Assembly (NCBI GenBank): GCA_958510875.1
Contig: OY294072.1
Location: 2,046,001-2,110,000, forward strand
From: Endomychus coccineus
Lineage: Eukaryota > Arthropoda > Insecta > Coleoptera > Endomychidae
DNA length: 64,000 nucleotides
Direction of reading: 5' to 3'
This document shows positions 62,040 through 64,000 of the stretch, piece by piece. A program made the position numbers and the translations under genes. Position 1 is the first letter of the stretch. The number at the start of each line of letters is the position of its first letter. The notes below the pieces were generated by a model. It had not been told where the DNA came from. It saw only the letters and a list, made by a program, of their open reading frames with translations, and did not search any database.

Positions 62040-64000
62040 GGGACTAAAAATGATTTCATAATCTTCGTAGCTGGACGCGTACACTCCTGAATCTGAAGAT
62101 ATGTCATATCTTCAGTTTCCAAGATTAACGCGACAATGTACGGAGCGAATGAATCGTCGATCTAGACGTTCACATTGGGTAAACTGAAACCGTTATGAGA
62201 ACAGCTATCGACATGAACTATGAGTCGGCATGTTCAGAAATATGTTTCAAATTTGAATCTTGGACTAAAAATGATTTTGAAATCCTCTTGGCTGAAAGCG
62301 TAAAATCTTGAGTCTGAAGATGTCATATCTTTGGTTTCCGGGATAAACGCGACAATGTACGAAGCGAATGAATCGTCGATCTGGACGTTTACATTGGGTA
62401 TACTAAAATCATTATAAGAACAGCTATTGGCATGAACTATGGGTCAAGATGTTCAGAAGAATGTTTCAAATTTGAATCCGGGACTAGAAATGATTTTAGA
62501 TTTTTTTTGGCTAAACGCGTACACACATGGATCTGAAGATGTCATATCTTCAGTTTTCGAGATAAACGCGAAAATGTACGAAGCAAATGAATCGTGGATC
62601 CAGACGTAACATTGGGTATACTAAAATCGTTATTAGAACAGCTATTGACATGAACTATGGGTCGGGATTTACAGAAACATGTTTCAAATTTGAATCCGGG
62701 ACTAAAAATGATTTCAAAATCCTCTTGTCCGAACGCGTACACTACTGGGTCTGAAGATGTCATATTCTCAGTTTCCGAGGTAAACGCGTCAATGCACGAA
62801 GCGAATGAATTGTCGATCTAGACGTTTACATTGGGTATACTAGAATCGTTATATGAACCGCTATCGAAATGAACTTTGGGTCGGGATATTCAGAAATATG
62901 TTTTCAATTTGAATGCGGGATTAAAAATGATTTTAGAATCCTCCTGACTAACCGCGTACACTCCTGGATCTGAAGATGTCATATCTTCACTTTTCGAGAT
63001 AAACGCGACATTGTACGAAGCGAACGAGTCGTCTATCTAGACGTTCACATTGGGTATACTAAATTCGTTATTAGATCAGCTATCGACATGACCTATGGGT
63101 CATGATGTTCAGAGAAATCTTTCAAATTTGAATCTGGGACAAAAAATGATTTTAGAATTCTCTTCGCTAAACGCGTACACTTATGGACCTGAAGATGTCA
63201 CATCTTCAGTTCTCGAGATTAATGCGACGATGTACAAAGCGAACGAATCGTCGATCTAGACATTTACATTGTGTATACTCAAATCGTTATTAGAACAGCC
63301 ATCGACATGAACTATGGGTTGGGATATCCAAAAATATGTTTTAAATTTGAATCCGGGACTAAAATAGATGTTAGAATCCTCTTGGCTGAATGCGTACACT
63401 CCTGGATCTGAAGATGAAATATCTACAGTTTTCGAAATAAACGCGACAATGTAAGAAGCGAATGAATCGTCGATCTAGACATTTACATTGGGTATACTGA
63501 AATCGTTATTAGAACAGCTGATGACATAAACTATGAGTCAAGATGTTCAGAAATGTGTTTTAAAGTTGAATTCGGGACTAATAATGATTTTGATATCCTT
63601 TTGGCCGAACGCGTACACTCCTGGATCTGAAGATATCATCTCTTCCGTTTTCGAGATAGACACGACAATGTACGAGGCGAATGAATCGTCAATCTAGACG
63701 ATTACATAGGGTATACTAAAATCGTTATAAGAACAGTTGATGACATAAACTATGGGTCGGGAAGTTCAGAAATATGTATCAAATTTGAATCCGGGAATAA
63801 AATCGATATCAGAATTCTCTTGGCTAAACGCATACACTTATCGATCTGAAGATGTCATATCCTCAGTTTTTGGGATAAACGCGATAATGTACGAAGCGAA
63901 TGAATGGTCGATCTAGACCTTCACATTGAGTGTACTAGAATAGTTATAAGAACAGCTATCGACATGAACTATAGGTCGGGATGTTCAGAAATATGTTTTG
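62040..64000. repeat. 13-monomer block, right array copy 2 (runs off window)
   Basis: Near-identical to 59190-61150 with scattered substitutions; for example 60061-60120 and 62911-62970 differ at a few bases. The window ends inside it. Confidence 0.9.

Larger units (their letters stand above)
53239..64000. repeat. 219-bp satellite array, right block
   Basis: About 49 monomers of the same family and orientation, continuing beyond the window. Moderately diverged and without inserted transposons. Some monomers are truncated (near 53810, 55260 and 55430). The last 4.8 kb contains a tandem 13-monomer duplication. Confidence 0.96.

Noticed and set aside
53281..62763. Open frames up to 119 codons in the right array
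   Set aside because: Satellite frames with a 73-residue period, no independent evidence of a gene.

Overview
The window is eukaryotic repeat-rich DNA with no recognisable host gene. It is AT-rich, has spliceosomal-type splice signals, and carries a BEL/Pao LTR retrotransposon, a Polinton/Maverick and a cut-and-paste DNA transposon in a very large tandem satellite. That mix points to an animal, most likely an arthropod (probably an insect). I cannot name the species. Setting is probably heterochromatin (inference).

Backbone: about 36.6 kb is one satellite family with a ~219-bp monomer, split by insertions into 2229-21917, 27415-27560, 30742-36762 and 53239-64000 (the last runs off the window). 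The left array has nested higher-order structure. A ~8.6-9.0 kb unit (about 39 monomers) starts at 2772, 11401 and 20373, and each full copy contains a tandem duplication of a 13-monomer block (2837-2838 bp). An independent 13-monomer (2850 bp) tandem duplication lies at 59190-64000. Most monomers carry an 8-bp-arm dyad, with paired arm changes in some. The first 2.2 kb is non-satellite DNA with a tRNA-like Pol III promoter and words shared with the Polinton termini.

Insertions: (1) a complete but dead BEL/Pao element, 21918-27414, with LTRs and a 5-bp target duplication (ATGTC) in the centre of the satellite dyad; (2) a 3.2-kb DNA transposon, 27561-30741, with 26-bp terminal inverted repeats, many subterminal repeats and a decayed transposase; (3) a 16.5-kb non-satellite block, 36763-53238, holding a 12,600-bp Polinton (37406-50005) with ~1.5-kb inverted repeats and a perfect 6-bp target duplication (GATACT).

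Polinton gene set, mostly on the minus strand in the order ATPase, DUF8207-like protein, fibre-like protein, integrase, PLA2 protein, adenain-like protease, penton-like minor capsid, major capsid protein, MSV199/BRO-like protein. One putative membrane protein lies on the plus strand. Integrase, PLA2 and fibre-like genes are open; most others carry one or two disabling changes. The protein-primed DNA polymerase B expected of Polintons is absent. The element therefore keeps a virion module and an integrase without its own polymerase.
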